Assembly: GCF_003471165.1 (NCBI RefSeq)
Contig: NZ_QRIL01000011.1
Span: 1-44,778 of the forward strand
Direction: 5' to 3'
Length of the DNA stretch: 44,778 nt
Source: Ruminococcus sp. AM22-13
Lineage (GTDB): Bacteria > Bacillota > Clostridia > Lachnospirales > Lachnospiraceae
In this document: piece by piece, positions 26,620 through 34,428 of the stretch
Layout: each line of letters starts with the position of its first letter
How positions within the stretch are numbered: position 1 is the first letter of the stretch
Program-made: the position numbers and the translations under genes
The notes under the pieces: model-generated
The model's input: the letters and a program-made list of their open reading frames with translations, nothing else
What the model was told of the DNA's origin: nothing
The model's database searches: none

Positions 26620-27034
26620 TATTAATCAGATTCTTATCCAGCATAATCGTCCGGTTCCATGGATTGAGAATGATTCCCTCAATCTCATTTACCTGTAATG
26701 CTGAATTGAAAAGCTGAGCTATGTCTGTCAGAAAAGTGGATTGGACGCTTCCGCCACCTTTCAGTTCTTCCTCAAAGCTGGTAAATGCCGCCCACCAGAC
26801 TTTGCCATCTCCGGTTTTCACTGTGCCGATCCGAAGCTGGTTGTCCCCTGTGGGCGGCTCTACTGAAAGGATAAACTGGCCTTCTTCTCTCATTCGTCTG
26901 CGGATCACAGTCAGTGTATGTGCCAGCATTTCCTGAGTAGCTTCCTGCTGAAGGCCAGCGATCGCCTGCTCTATTTTTTCATTTCCCTGAAGACCTTTGT
27001 CCTGATTTACATTTATATTCTTATTATCACTCAT
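26600..27034 (-). CDS. SseB N-terminal domain protein
   Basis: A 144-aa soluble protein with the SseB-type core: EGQFILSVEPP, KVWWAAFTSFEEE and VNEIEGIILNPWNRTIMLDKNLI. The function of the family in Firmicutes is not known. It is the last gene of the MerR-led cluster, 54 bases after the Cys-rich gene. Confidence 0.75.
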   Translation of the reverse strand: MSDNKNINVNQDKGLQGNEKIEQAIAGLQQEATQEMLAHTLTVIRRRMREEGQFILSVEPPTGDNQLRIGTVKTGDGKVWWAAFTSFEEELKGGGSVQSTFLTDIAQLFNSALQVNEIEGIILNPWNRTIMLDKNLINIILGNM

Positions 27035-27087
27035 ATTAATATCTCTTTTATGCCTTTCATTTTTTTCCGGTGTATTTTCTGAATTTT

Positions 27088-27423
27088 TCAGTTTTTTGAT
27101 GGCTTTCTCAGGATCTCATGCGGTGCTTCTATCTCATTTGCCAGCGTATGTTCTGTCAGCTCTGATAACAGTTTCAGCTTCTTATTGAGCAGAGGCCGCA
27201 TACAGTTAGGAACATGTTCCTGGTGTGCTCTGTGGATTGCCACACATTCCTTGCAGTTTCCGTGATAACGACAGGCTTTCTGGCAGGAACAGTGATCCTT
27301 CTCCTTGTATTCTTCACGAAATTCTGCCGCGAATTCCTCCTGCAGACGCAGACCCTCTGCGCGGTTTCCTTTATGAAACTCAGCCATTGCGTCTAATTCC
27401 TTCTGATTTCCTTCAATCTTCAT
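27088..27423 (-). CDS. Small Cys/His-rich protein, DUF6485-like
   Basis: A 111-aa protein with a compact metal-site-like cluster in the middle, CSCQKACRYHGNCKECVAIH followed by ...HVPNC. It resembles the CxC..C..HG.CxxC pattern of DUF6485-type small proteins (recognised from memory). The N-terminal part is a charged helix and the C-terminus a short helical tail. The role is unknown; zinc or iron-sulfur binding is possible. The start at ATG 27423 (MKIEGNQ) follows AAAGGAA; the frame extends to a TTG at 27444 without a site. It is in line with merR, ybjQ and sseB. Confidence 0.6.
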   Translation of the reverse strand: MKIEGNQKELDAMAEFHKGNRAEGLRLQEEFAAEFREEYKEKDHCSCQKACRYHGNCKECVAIHRAHQEHVPNCMRPLLNKKLKLLSELTEHTLANEIEAPHEILRKPSKN

Positions 27424-27501
27424 ACGTTGAATTTCCTTTCCCAACCTTCATTACGGATTTTCTGCTTTACTTAATGCGTTCTCTGCTCTTGTTCTTAATT
27501 T

Positions 27502-27819
27502 TTAATCCTGTTTATATTTCACAGCAGTTCCATATGCGATCACTTCTGCTGCCCCTGACATTACCTGGGAGGAGCCGTATTTTACACCGATCACAGCATC
27601 CGCATTCATCTCTTTGGCTTCATCTACCATACGCTTGGTGGCAATCTGTCTTGCCTCATTGAGCATTTCCGTATAGCCAGTGATTTCTCCGCCTACCAGA
27701 GTCTTCATCCCTGCCATGAAATCTTTTCCTACATTTTTTGTCTGTACAACTGTTCCCTTTACAATTCCCAGTGCCTCAAACTCTACACCCGGAATATATT
27801 CAATACTTAGAAGCTTCAT
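27502..27819 (-). CDS. YbjQ/UPF0145 family protein
   Basis: A 105-aa member of the YbjQ family (pentameric, called a heavy-metal-binding domain in databases). Typical segments are GVVQTKNVGKDFMAG-like VVQTKNVGKDFMAGMKTLVGG, EARQIATKRMVDEA and ADAVIGVKY. The start at 27819 overlaps the end of merR by 20 bases, with GGAGGAGAAGAGG just upstream, so it is translationally coupled to it. The molecular role is not known. Confidence 0.85.
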   Translation of the reverse strand: MKLLSIEYIPGVEFEALGIVKGTVVQTKNVGKDFMAGMKTLVGGEITGYTEMLNEARQIATKRMVDEAKEMNADAVIGVKYGSSQVMSGAAEVIAYGTAVKYKQD

Positions 27820-28441
27820 CCTCTTCTCCTCCTTCAATCTCTTTCATGCGTCCTGCAAGTGCTGCCAGGATTCCACCGATGATCACAACCGGTATGGCGA
27901 TCAGGAATATCAGCAGTCCGGTCGGTATGGGATCTTGTGTATTTGCCCACAGCATAAGCCCTATCACAAATCCCATAAGCAAGATCATGACTACTGCTCC
28001 AATGATCGCTCCTGTCCTTCTTTTCTTACGGATATCTGTTTTCTTTATATCCATAAACCTTGCACCCTCTTTCTCCATCTGCTCGATTTCTTCCAGACAG
28101 TTCTCGGCATTCAAGGTATCCAGGGACTGATGCTCTGTGATCAGGCGCTCACACATTTCCTGCATTTTCACAAGACCCTCCCTGCGACGTTCCAGTTCTC
28201 CCAGGTGCTGTTCCAGACAGAACTGCAGGCTTTTCCTCTTTTCAAAAAGAGCTCTCATCTCTTCTATGGAAATATCCATCTTCCGGAATAATTTGATTTC
28301 CTGAAGTCTGGCAATGTCTGCCGTATGATATTCCCGGTATCCGTTCTCTGCGCGCTCCACATTCAGGAGACCCTGCTCTTCATAAAAACGGATATTCTTT
28401 CTGGTGATGCCTACCAGCTCTTCCACCTGTTTGATCTTCAT
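27800..28441 (-). CDS. Membrane-anchored MerR-family regulator
   Basis: A 213-aa protein. The N-terminal MerR winged helix (MKIKQVEELVGITRKNIRFYEEQGLL, NGYREY) is followed by the long dimerisation helix (about 75-125). Then come two membrane segments (about 145-165 and 173-195: TGAIIGAVVMILLMGFVIGLM and GLLIFLIAIPVVIIGGILAAL) in place of a ligand domain. A DNA-binding MerR tethered to the membrane suggests sensing of membrane or envelope state. It is first in an operon with ybjQ, the Cys-rich gene and sseB, and its promoter carries a MerR-type operator. Confidence 0.88.
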   Translation of the reverse strand: MKIKQVEELVGITRKNIRFYEEQGLLNVERAENGYREYHTADIARLQEIKLFRKMDISIEEMRALFEKRKSLQFCLEQHLGELERRREGLVKMQEMCERLITEHQSLDTLNAENCLEEIEQMEKEGARFMDIKKTDIRKKRRTGAIIGAVVMILLMGFVIGLMLWANTQDPIPTGLLIFLIAIPVVIIGGILAALAGRMKEIEGGEEDEASKY

Positions 28442-28511
28442 TCTGTTACCTCTTGCTTTCCTGACAGCAGATACAGCTGATTCGCTACTCTACTGCCCTG
28501 TCTGTGCTTCC

Positions 28512-28542
28512 TTTATACTGCTTCCACAAGGAGGAAGGTCAA
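28512..28542 (-). promoter_or_regulatory. MerR-type promoter/operator upstream of merR operon
   Basis: The minus strand has TTGACC (28537-28542) and TATAAA (28512-28517) separated by 19 bases, the overlong spacer typical of MerR-activated promoters. The spacer holds the dyad CTTCC-N7-GGAAG (28521-28537). It predicts autoregulation. Confidence 0.75.
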
Positions 28543-28594
28543 GTATTTTTTGAAAGAAATTGAAAAAAATATAGCTTCCGGCAGGGGGAATCTT

Positions 28595-29908
28595 TTAAGC
28601 TCCTGTACGGTCTGAACCTCTCATAATTGTGATCAGAGAGCTGAACAGCAATAACATAGGATAAAATAATTTCGGCATGATCTGAAATGCAGAAATCTCA
28701 CCACCCAGTTCATTCACTGCTGAGATTGCAACCAACATCTGTGCACCATAGGGAATCACTCCCTGGAAAACACAGGAAAAAGTATCCAGTATGGAAGCTG
28801 TCTTTCTCGGTGTAATTCCATACTCCTCTGCCATTTCCTTTGCGATAGGGTTTGCCATTACGATTGCCACTGTATTATTGGCAGTGGCAATGTCCATAGT
28901 TCCTACCAGAAGTCCCATTCCAAGCTGTCCGCCTTTCTTTCCGCGGAAAATTTTATGGATCCAGCCAAGAAGCGCATCGAATCCACCATATTCACGGATC
29001 AGCGCACACATGGCTGCTACCAGAATTGCCACCATACAGGTCTCAAACATTCCGGATACACCGGATCCCATATTTTTCAGGATCTCTACAGGTGTGATAT
29101 GTCCTCCGATCAGCATGATAAATGCTCCGGATACAATTCCTGTCAGCAATACCACAAATACATTGATTCCAACAATTCCTCCGATCAACACCAGCACATA
29201 CGGTATTACCTGTGTCAGATGATAGGGCTGGAGCACACGACCCTGAATTTCTGTCTGAAATGACAGGATCAGGATTAAAATCAGTGTGGCGCCGGCTGCC
29301 GGAAGAGCGATCCAGAAGTTCTCCCTGAATTTGTCTTTCATCTCACATCCCTGACCATTACATGCAGCAATCGTCGTATCTGAAATAAAAGAAAGATTGT
29401 CTCCAAACATGGCTCCGCCCATAACAGAAGCCACGCAAAATGCCAGATCAAATCCTGATGCTGTGGAAACTGCAGCTGCGATGGGTGTCAGAAGGGTAAT
29501 GGTTCCCACAGAGGTTCCCATAGCCACAGACACAAAACAGGCAACTACAAACAGCACAGAAACTGAAAATCTGGCAGGTATCAGACTCAGCATACAATAT
29601 GCAACACTCTCAGCACTGCTTCTTCCCACAACCCCTACAAAGGAACCTGCTGCAAGGAAGATCAAAAGCATGGTGATGATATTTTTATCCCCTACTCCCT
29701 GTGCCATGATCTCCAGTTTCTTATCAAAATCCAGTGCTCTGTTCTGCAGACAGGCAACCAGGATCGCAGCCAGAAATGCTACTACAATAGGCACATTATA
29801 AAATCCCATGGGGATTTCCATCACATACTCAAACAAAATGCCCAGTCCAAGGTATAATACAAGAAATACACCAATGGGAAGCAGGGCAATTCCTTTTCCT
29901 TTTTTCAT
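28595..29908 (-). CDS. NhaC-family Na+/H+ antiporter
   Basis: A 437-aa membrane protein with about eleven helices. Landmarks of the NhaC/ArsB-like fold are SVAMGTSVGTITLLTPIA, GGAMFGDNLSFISDTTIAA and GLLVGTMDIATANNTVAIVMANP. It exchanges Na+ for H+, or an amino-acid/organic anion in some NhaC relatives. The acidic and polar residues in FGDNLSFISDTT are the likely ion site. It is monocistronic between yitT and the merR promoter. Confidence 0.88.
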   Translation of the reverse strand: MKKGKGIALLPIGVFLVLYLGLGILFEYVMEIPMGFYNVPIVVAFLAAILVACLQNRALDFDKKLEIMAQGVGDKNIITMLLIFLAAGSFVGVVGRSSAESVAYCMLSLIPARFSVSVLFVVACFVSVAMGTSVGTITLLTPIAAAVSTASGFDLAFCVASVMGGAMFGDNLSFISDTTIAACNGQGCEMKDKFRENFWIALPAAGATLILILILSFQTEIQGRVLQPYHLTQVIPYVLVLIGGIVGINVFVVLLTGIVSGAFIMLIGGHITPVEILKNMGSGVSGMFETCMVAILVAAMCALIREYGGFDALLGWIHKIFRGKKGGQLGMGLLVGTMDIATANNTVAIVMANPIAKEMAEEYGITPRKTASILDTFSCVFQGVIPYGAQMLVAISAVNELGGEISAFQIMPKLFYPMLLLFSSLITIMRGSDRTGA

Positions 29909-29998
29909 CTTTCATCCTCTTTCTACCATAATCTCTTTATGGTTATATAATCACTCTGCTATTTTATCATACACTCAGTTTTCCTGCCATAGTATTTA

Positions 29999-30853
29999 TC
30001 ACAGCTTTGGCTGATAGCGCATATCCGATACATTGTAAACTGTCACAAAGGCTTTTGGATCTTCACGATTGATGTAAGCCATCAGCTTCTGATATTCTGT
30101 TTTGTCTACGATCGTAATGATCTCATTGCGTTTCTTCATATTATAGGCACCTGTTGCTTCATAGATTGTTGCTCCGCTGTGCAGATCTTCAATAATGAAC
30201 TTGCGCAGTTCTTCCTCTTTCTGAGTGATAACGCAGACACGCCTCTTGATATTATGGTCAAAGATAAAGTGATCCAGAACCATACCATTAAAGTATGTTC
30301 CCAGTATACTCAGCACCACTGTCTTTTTATCATATACCAGCGCTGCGGAAAGAGCCACACACATACCGGAAAGAGACATTGCTTTTCCCAGTTCCATGTG
30401 GAGATATTTGTTCATGATCTTTGCCACAATATCCAGTCCGCCGGAGGATGCATTTCTGTTAAAAAGAATGCTCAGTCCTACACTGACTACCAGGATATAG
30501 CACAGCACATCCAGTTCCTGACTATTGGTCATAGAGCCAAAATCCGGAAATAATTTCTCGAATAATCCGAGAAATAAGGGCAGAACGATACTGGTGTAAA
30601 CCGTTTTTACACCAAATTCGCGTCCGCAGGTGATAAAGCCAATGATCAGAAGTACTACATTCAAAATCATGGTGATCACAGACAGTGGTAAGGGTACAAA
30701 GTTTGATAGTACGATACCAAGACCGGAGATACTGCTTACAGATGTATGGCTCGGCACCAGAAAGAAATAAACTGCTGCCGCAATGATCGCTACCGCACCT
30801 GTCAGGATCAGTGCTTCCTTTATGATATCTGCATAATTTAGTTGTTTTTTCAT
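29999..30853 (-). CDS. YitT family membrane protein (DUF161/DUF2179)
   Basis: A 284-aa protein with five N-terminal membrane helices and a C-terminal cytoplasmic DUF2179 domain (about 215-280, FIIEDLHSGATIYEATGAYN). The family is widespread in Firmicutes; the function is not settled. The start at 30853 (MKKQLNYADI) is preferred over 30880 because CAGGAA lies at the right distance. Confidence 0.85.
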   Translation of the reverse strand: MKKQLNYADIIKEALILTGAVAIIAAAVYFFLVPSHTSVSSISGLGIVLSNFVPLPLSVITMILNVVLLIIGFITCGREFGVKTVYTSIVLPLFLGLFEKLFPDFGSMTNSQELDVLCYILVVSVGLSILFNRNASSGGLDIVAKIMNKYLHMELGKAMSLSGMCVALSAALVYDKKTVVLSILGTYFNGMVLDHFIFDHNIKRRVCVITQKEEELRKFIIEDLHSGATIYEATGAYNMKKRNEIITIVDKTEYQKLMAYINREDPKAFVTVYNVSDMRYQPKL

Positions 30854-30930
30854 AGTTAGATTTCCTGTCTTTCTTTCCATATTCTTGTTCTATTGTAACA
30901 TATAGAAAGAGAATGTCCATTGGCAATTAC

Positions 30931-30963
30931 AAAAAGAGGCTGTCTTCCATGACACCCCCTTTG
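30931..30963 (-). terminator. Terminator of the lipoprotein-sigma-anti-sigma operon
   Basis: The minus strand pairs AAAGGGGGTGTC with GACAGCCTCTTT (two mismatches), followed by TTTTT. Confidence 0.6.
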
Positions 30964-30982
30964 TAAATCCTTATAACCTATA

Positions 30983-30993
30983 GGACTGCTATA
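30983..30993. repeat. MITE-like repeat, single end (copy 4)
   Basis: GGACTGCTATA, one isolated family end in the gap before the anti-sigma gene. No partner arm is seen nearby. Confidence 0.35.
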
Positions 30994-31041
30994 AAATTCG
31001 CTTTCATATATTCGAACATGTTTGAAAAATGTTCTAATATT

Positions 31042-31695
31042 TTATCCTAACGGTTCTGTATGTTTCTCAGATAAATAGGCCTTCTGTTCTTCCTCCGGAG
31101 CTTCCCAGATTGTTGTTGTAGTTCCATCCTTATCTACATATACTTCTTTTATCTCATCTTTCTTCAGAATCTCATGAAATTGATCATATGGATAAAAAAT
31201 ACAGCTTACATATTTTTCCCACAAGCTCTGTTCAAAATGGATAGTCATTACACCTGTTTCTCTGTCCAAAGATGTTTTCCAGCGATAATTTCCTTTTATA
31301 TTCATTCTATATGTTACTTCATCTTTATTATCCTCAACAATAGTAATCCCGGCATCTTTGTAGTTGATATATGTGACATGTTTATTCATAAAGGTAAACA
31401 CTGCCACAAAGCAAACTATGGTTGCTGCTATGGAAAGCAGGATTGTTTTTGTCTTTTTTTTCTTTAAAAATTTCCTGAAATTCTTCAGGTCATTTGCTTC
31501 ATTGCTGTTTTCTTTTGTCTGCGCATAGATTTTCATATCATTTTCAAGGTCTGCCTTTGTCTCATGGTATACCCGCTGGCAGATTTCACAGTTTTGCAGA
31601 TGTTCTTCTACAAGTTCTTTTGTGTCTTCGCTTACTGCATCTTCAATGTATAATGGCAGAATATCCTGGATCACGTTGCAGTTTATTTTTTCCAT
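31042..31695 (-). CDS. Anti-sigma factor with zinc-finger (zf-HC2) domain
   Basis: A 217-aa single-pass membrane protein. The N-terminal anti-sigma zinc finger (CNVIQDILPLYIEDAVSE, then HLQNCEIC: C, H, C, C ligands) binds the sigma factor in the cytoplasm. A membrane helix at about 85-104 (TILLSIAATIVCFVAVFTFM) leads to an extracellular C-terminal domain that may sense a signal. It starts one base after the sigma gene stop, so it is translationally coupled. Confidence 0.9.
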   Translation of the reverse strand: MEKINCNVIQDILPLYIEDAVSEDTKELVEEHLQNCEICQRVYHETKADLENDMKIYAQTKENSNEANDLKNFRKFLKKKKTKTILLSIAATIVCFVAVFTFMNKHVTYINYKDAGITIVEDNKDEVTYRMNIKGNYRWKTSLDRETGVMTIHFEQSLWEKYVSCIFYPYDQFHEILKKDEIKEVYVDKDGTTTTIWEAPEEEQKAYLSEKHTEPLG

Positions 31696-31696
31696 C

Positions 31697-32206
31697 TTAC
31701 TTTTCCTCCTGACTTATCTGTGCTCTTATCATCTGGCGTGCACGGTGGTAGGTTACTCTTGCCCACCCTGCACTTTTCTGATAGCATTTTCCGATCTGCT
31801 CAAAGGAGAGTTCACCATATATCCGCAGATGAAATACTTCCCTGTAGGGTTCCGGTATCAGTTCTGCATAGCGTTTGAGATTCCGAACTGTCTCATCCTG
31901 CACGATCTGATCCAGTACTGCCGGGGATGTATCCTGCATGGAATCCTGCATTATTTCTGAAAATTCTTCACCCACGTAGATTTTGTTTCGTCTGCAATAG
32001 CGGAAATATGTATTCTTCGCAATTACAAATAGCCATGCGCGGATATCCTTCCGGCCGTCAAATTTCTCAATATTATTCATTGCCTTCAGGAATGTTTCCT
32101 GGGTGATTTCCTCTGCCAGACTTTCATTTTCGGAAAGTGCCCGGATATAGAGAAAGACATCATGGAAATACTTCCTATAGATTGTTTCGATTTCTGATTT
32201 CTCCAT
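31697..32206 (-). CDS. ECF-type RNA polymerase sigma factor
   Basis: A 169-aa sigma-70 group 4 factor. Region 2 (FLYIRALSENESLAEEITQETFLKAM and DIRAWLFVIAKNTYF) and region 4 (IPEPYREVFHLRIYGELSFEQIGKCYQKSAGWARVTYHRAR) are complete. It is held inactive by the anti-sigma factor that follows. It lies 21 bases after the lipoprotein gene, and a matching ECF-like promoter is seen ahead of the operon. Confidence 0.93.
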   Translation of the reverse strand: MEKSEIETIYRKYFHDVFLYIRALSENESLAEEITQETFLKAMNNIEKFDGRKDIRAWLFVIAKNTYFRYCRRNKIYVGEEFSEIMQDSMQDTSPAVLDQIVQDETVRNLKRYAELIPEPYREVFHLRIYGELSFEQIGKCYQKSAGWARVTYHRARQMIRAQISQEEK

Positions 32207-32227
32207 TCCTGCCCCTTATATTTTTTA

Positions 32228-32524
32228 TTATCCTACTGCATCTTTCGGGATTTTTAATGGTCCTGTCTGACCGATCGTGGTGCCATCCTTATCCAGAATA
32301 TAACCATCTTTATCCTGATATGACCCTGCCGGCGGTGTCCACATAGATCCATCTGACGACCTGATCTGTCTTCTTCCATTGAATGTCTGAACACGGTTCT
32401 GATTTTGTTGCATCTGCATTGAATATGCACGGCTGCTCACCTGGGTATCACTGTCTGTATCGGATGCACAACCTGATAAACCAACCACAACTGTCAGAAT
32501 GAATATTCCTAAATATCGTTTCAT
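32228..32524 (-). CDS. Small lipoprotein, first gene of the ECF operon
   Basis: A 98-aa protein with a lipoprotein signal peptide (MKRYLGIFILTVVVGLSGC; lipid-modified Cys at 19), then a Ser/Gln-rich linker and a C-terminal segment with SDGSMWTPPAGSYQDKDGYI. I do not recognise a family. As the first gene of the operon it may be an effector or signal protein for the sigma/anti-sigma pair (inference). GGAGG precedes the start. Confidence 0.8.
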   Translation of the reverse strand: MKRYLGIFILTVVVGLSGCASDTDSDTQVSSRAYSMQMQQNQNRVQTFNGRRQIRSSDGSMWTPPAGSYQDKDGYILDKDGTTIGQTGPLKIPKDAVG

Positions 32525-32577
32525 AATAATCCTCCTGTCTGCTGTATCATTATTTTATCTGATGTCTTTCTATATAA

Positions 32578-32605
32578 CTAAGTCACAGACAGAAGAAACG
32601 TTACA
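32578..32605 (-). promoter_or_regulatory. ECF-sigma-like promoter of the operon
   Basis: The minus strand reads TGTAACG (32599-32605) followed 12 bases later by GTGACTTAG (32578-32586). The TGTAAC -35 with a GTCTAA-like -10 resembles ECF30/SigV-type promoters of Clostridia, which would make the sigma gene autoregulated. Confidence 0.5.
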
Positions 32606-32652
32606 GAAAAATTTATATTTTGATATTTTAACCGAAGCAAGTAAGTCTCTTC

Positions 32653-33148
32653 TTACACTACCTGTTTGACTTTATAATGCAATATTCCTTTTGTCAGAGA
32701 CACTGCCAACACACCCACAGCTATAACGTGCCAAATACTGTATATATCATTCAGATTCACCTGCATAATCAGAAACATCGGCATCGAGTCCACCAAAATC
32801 CATACAAGTCCGCCAAAAAAAATCCGTACAAGCAATGGAATTGCCCAGCATATTGCAGTTGCAACTACAGCTCCAAACATACTGTCCTGATATGCTGAAA
32901 TGCACAATGTAATGGCATTTAATGATAAAAATGCCAACATCCCCAATATCAAAAGCACTGACAAATAACTGAAAAATGGAACTTTATCCACTGTCTTCCA
33001 CATACTTCCCGAAATGACTACTCCTGTCAGATTGTATCCTCCCTTTAAGTCATACACGATTTTGCATAATCCCCATGCACTTCCTGTAATTCCTGCATAT
33101 AACAGAACTGTTATCGTAAAAGAGGCCAGAACTTTGGCTGAAGTATCC
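32653..33148 (-). pseudogene. ABC-2 type transporter permease, C-terminal fragment
   Basis: Membrane permease tail with about four helices (FFSYLSVLLILGMLAFLSL, MFGAVVATAICWAIPLLV, GGLVWILVDSMPMF, HVIAVGVLAVSLTKGILHY). An ATG-like start near 33057 is not the real one: the frame continues upstream as DTSAKVLASFTITVLLYAGI up to about 33148, where the truncated transposase begins. The first half of the permease and its ATPase are absent, so the transporter is dead. Confidence 0.75.
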
Positions 33149-34075
33149 TTCCTTATTCCATCTCATCAGGTACAATTCTGCGATCTTCAGGTGGTCAAAG
33201 GTTTCGGACGGCAGATTTGTGATAAGTATTTCTTCCTTATTGTCTGGCAGCGGCACTTTTACCATACGTAGGGTAACATGCCCAAGTTCCGCCATTCTCC
33301 GCCCAATATCCGTCCCCTGGTAATGTCTGATCCGGCTCTTGTCCAAACAGATATCCACCCAGGCATCTGGTGCCACCATAGCAGCCTGCTCTTTTTTATA
33401 ATCACTGGATTTAAGACGTGCAAGGAATAAAATGCCTTTTTCCATCATCCGTATAAAAGCCGCGGTAGACGGGTATCCCCTGTCCATGACGACCAAAAAA
33501 GGTGTAGTGCCCATCGTTTCAGGCAAACGGTCAATCTGTCCTTCTGCAAGACGCATTTCATCAAACTTACATTTACAGCAGTCGCTCTCCAAAATCATGC
33601 GGTTCATGACATCATATAGACATCCAAGACCTATGGAAGCCTGTGGTTTTGTTCCTTTTCTGTTGGAAGTGCCAAATTCTTCCAGGTTTTCCTTGGTAGT
33701 GGGGATATTGACTCCTGAACCATCTGCCGCTAAAACCAGATAGCCTTGAAAAGTAGAGAAACCGGGGTCTGCGTAAAAGTTTCTGTTATGATGGCGGTAA
33801 AGCTCATAAAAAGCCAGTGGGTTCAGCTTCATACGTTGTTTTAAATAGCCGGGGTTTGATATTTCGGTTCCCGGATGTGCAGTTTTCATATAATTCCGTA
33901 ATTCCAGACTCAAAGTAATCCCCCTTCGGTTAATCATTGTAAACAGAAAATCTGTCAAAGGCATTTTTCGGTTTCTCGTAAAAGAGGCCGGCTTTCCATT
34001 TTTGCAAAAATCGTGGAATTCATCCTGATGGATCAAACTGATATCACAACAGGTACGCTTTTGAGAGTTTTTCAT
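33149..34075 (-). pseudogene. IS4-family transposase, 3'-truncated
   Basis: DDE transposase of the IS4 group. The first Asp lies in LAADGSGVNIP, the second in FLVVMDRGYPS, and the third acidic residue in the Y-x2-R-x3-E motif (YLMRWNKE). The coding sequence stops matching right after that Glu (codon 33149-33151). The Lys of the YREK motif and the last part are replaced by about 30 codons read out of frame through the ABC-2 permease gene, ending at 33050. The N-terminus (MKNSQKRTCC, after AGGTGA) is intact. Only one end of the element remains, so it is immobile. Confidence 0.8.
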
Positions 34076-34200
34076 AAAATCACCTGCCCTATGGAAAAGA
34101 CACCTATTATCTATTTTTATTATGCAGCAAAATCGCAGAAAAAAGGAACCTCTTACACTTCAAAATGTAAAAGATTCCTTAAGTTAATGACATTGTGAAA

Positions 34201-34340
34201 AATCAAGGCTCAGAATTCCAAGAAGTTATTGTTCACCTTGCATATTTAAGTGTGTTTATCATAACATTACTACCGCATATTGCCCATAAAATAATCTGTC
34301 CAAAATCTATAAATTTCTGTCTTTCATGTTTTATCATATA
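34201..34340. other. Gap between IS remnant and alpha-glucosidase gene
   Basis: AT-rich. A plus-strand open stretch (about 34207-34338) reads EFQEVIVHLAYLSVFIITLL, like part of a membrane protein, but has no start or ribosome site. It is possibly a remnant; nothing firmer is visible. Confidence 0.25.
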
Positions 34341-34370
34341 AAAAAAGACTGCCTTTTACGACAGCCTTTT
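34341..34370 (-). terminator. Terminator after the alpha-glucosidase gene
   Basis: The minus strand reads AAAAGGCTGTC-GTAAAA-GGCAGTCTTTT, an imperfect stem followed by T. It resembles the terminator at 30931. Confidence 0.5.
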
Positions 34371-34428
34371 AATCACTCGCACTGATACTACAAATTCATA
34401 AGATATCCAATCTCTCGATGTTTAACAC

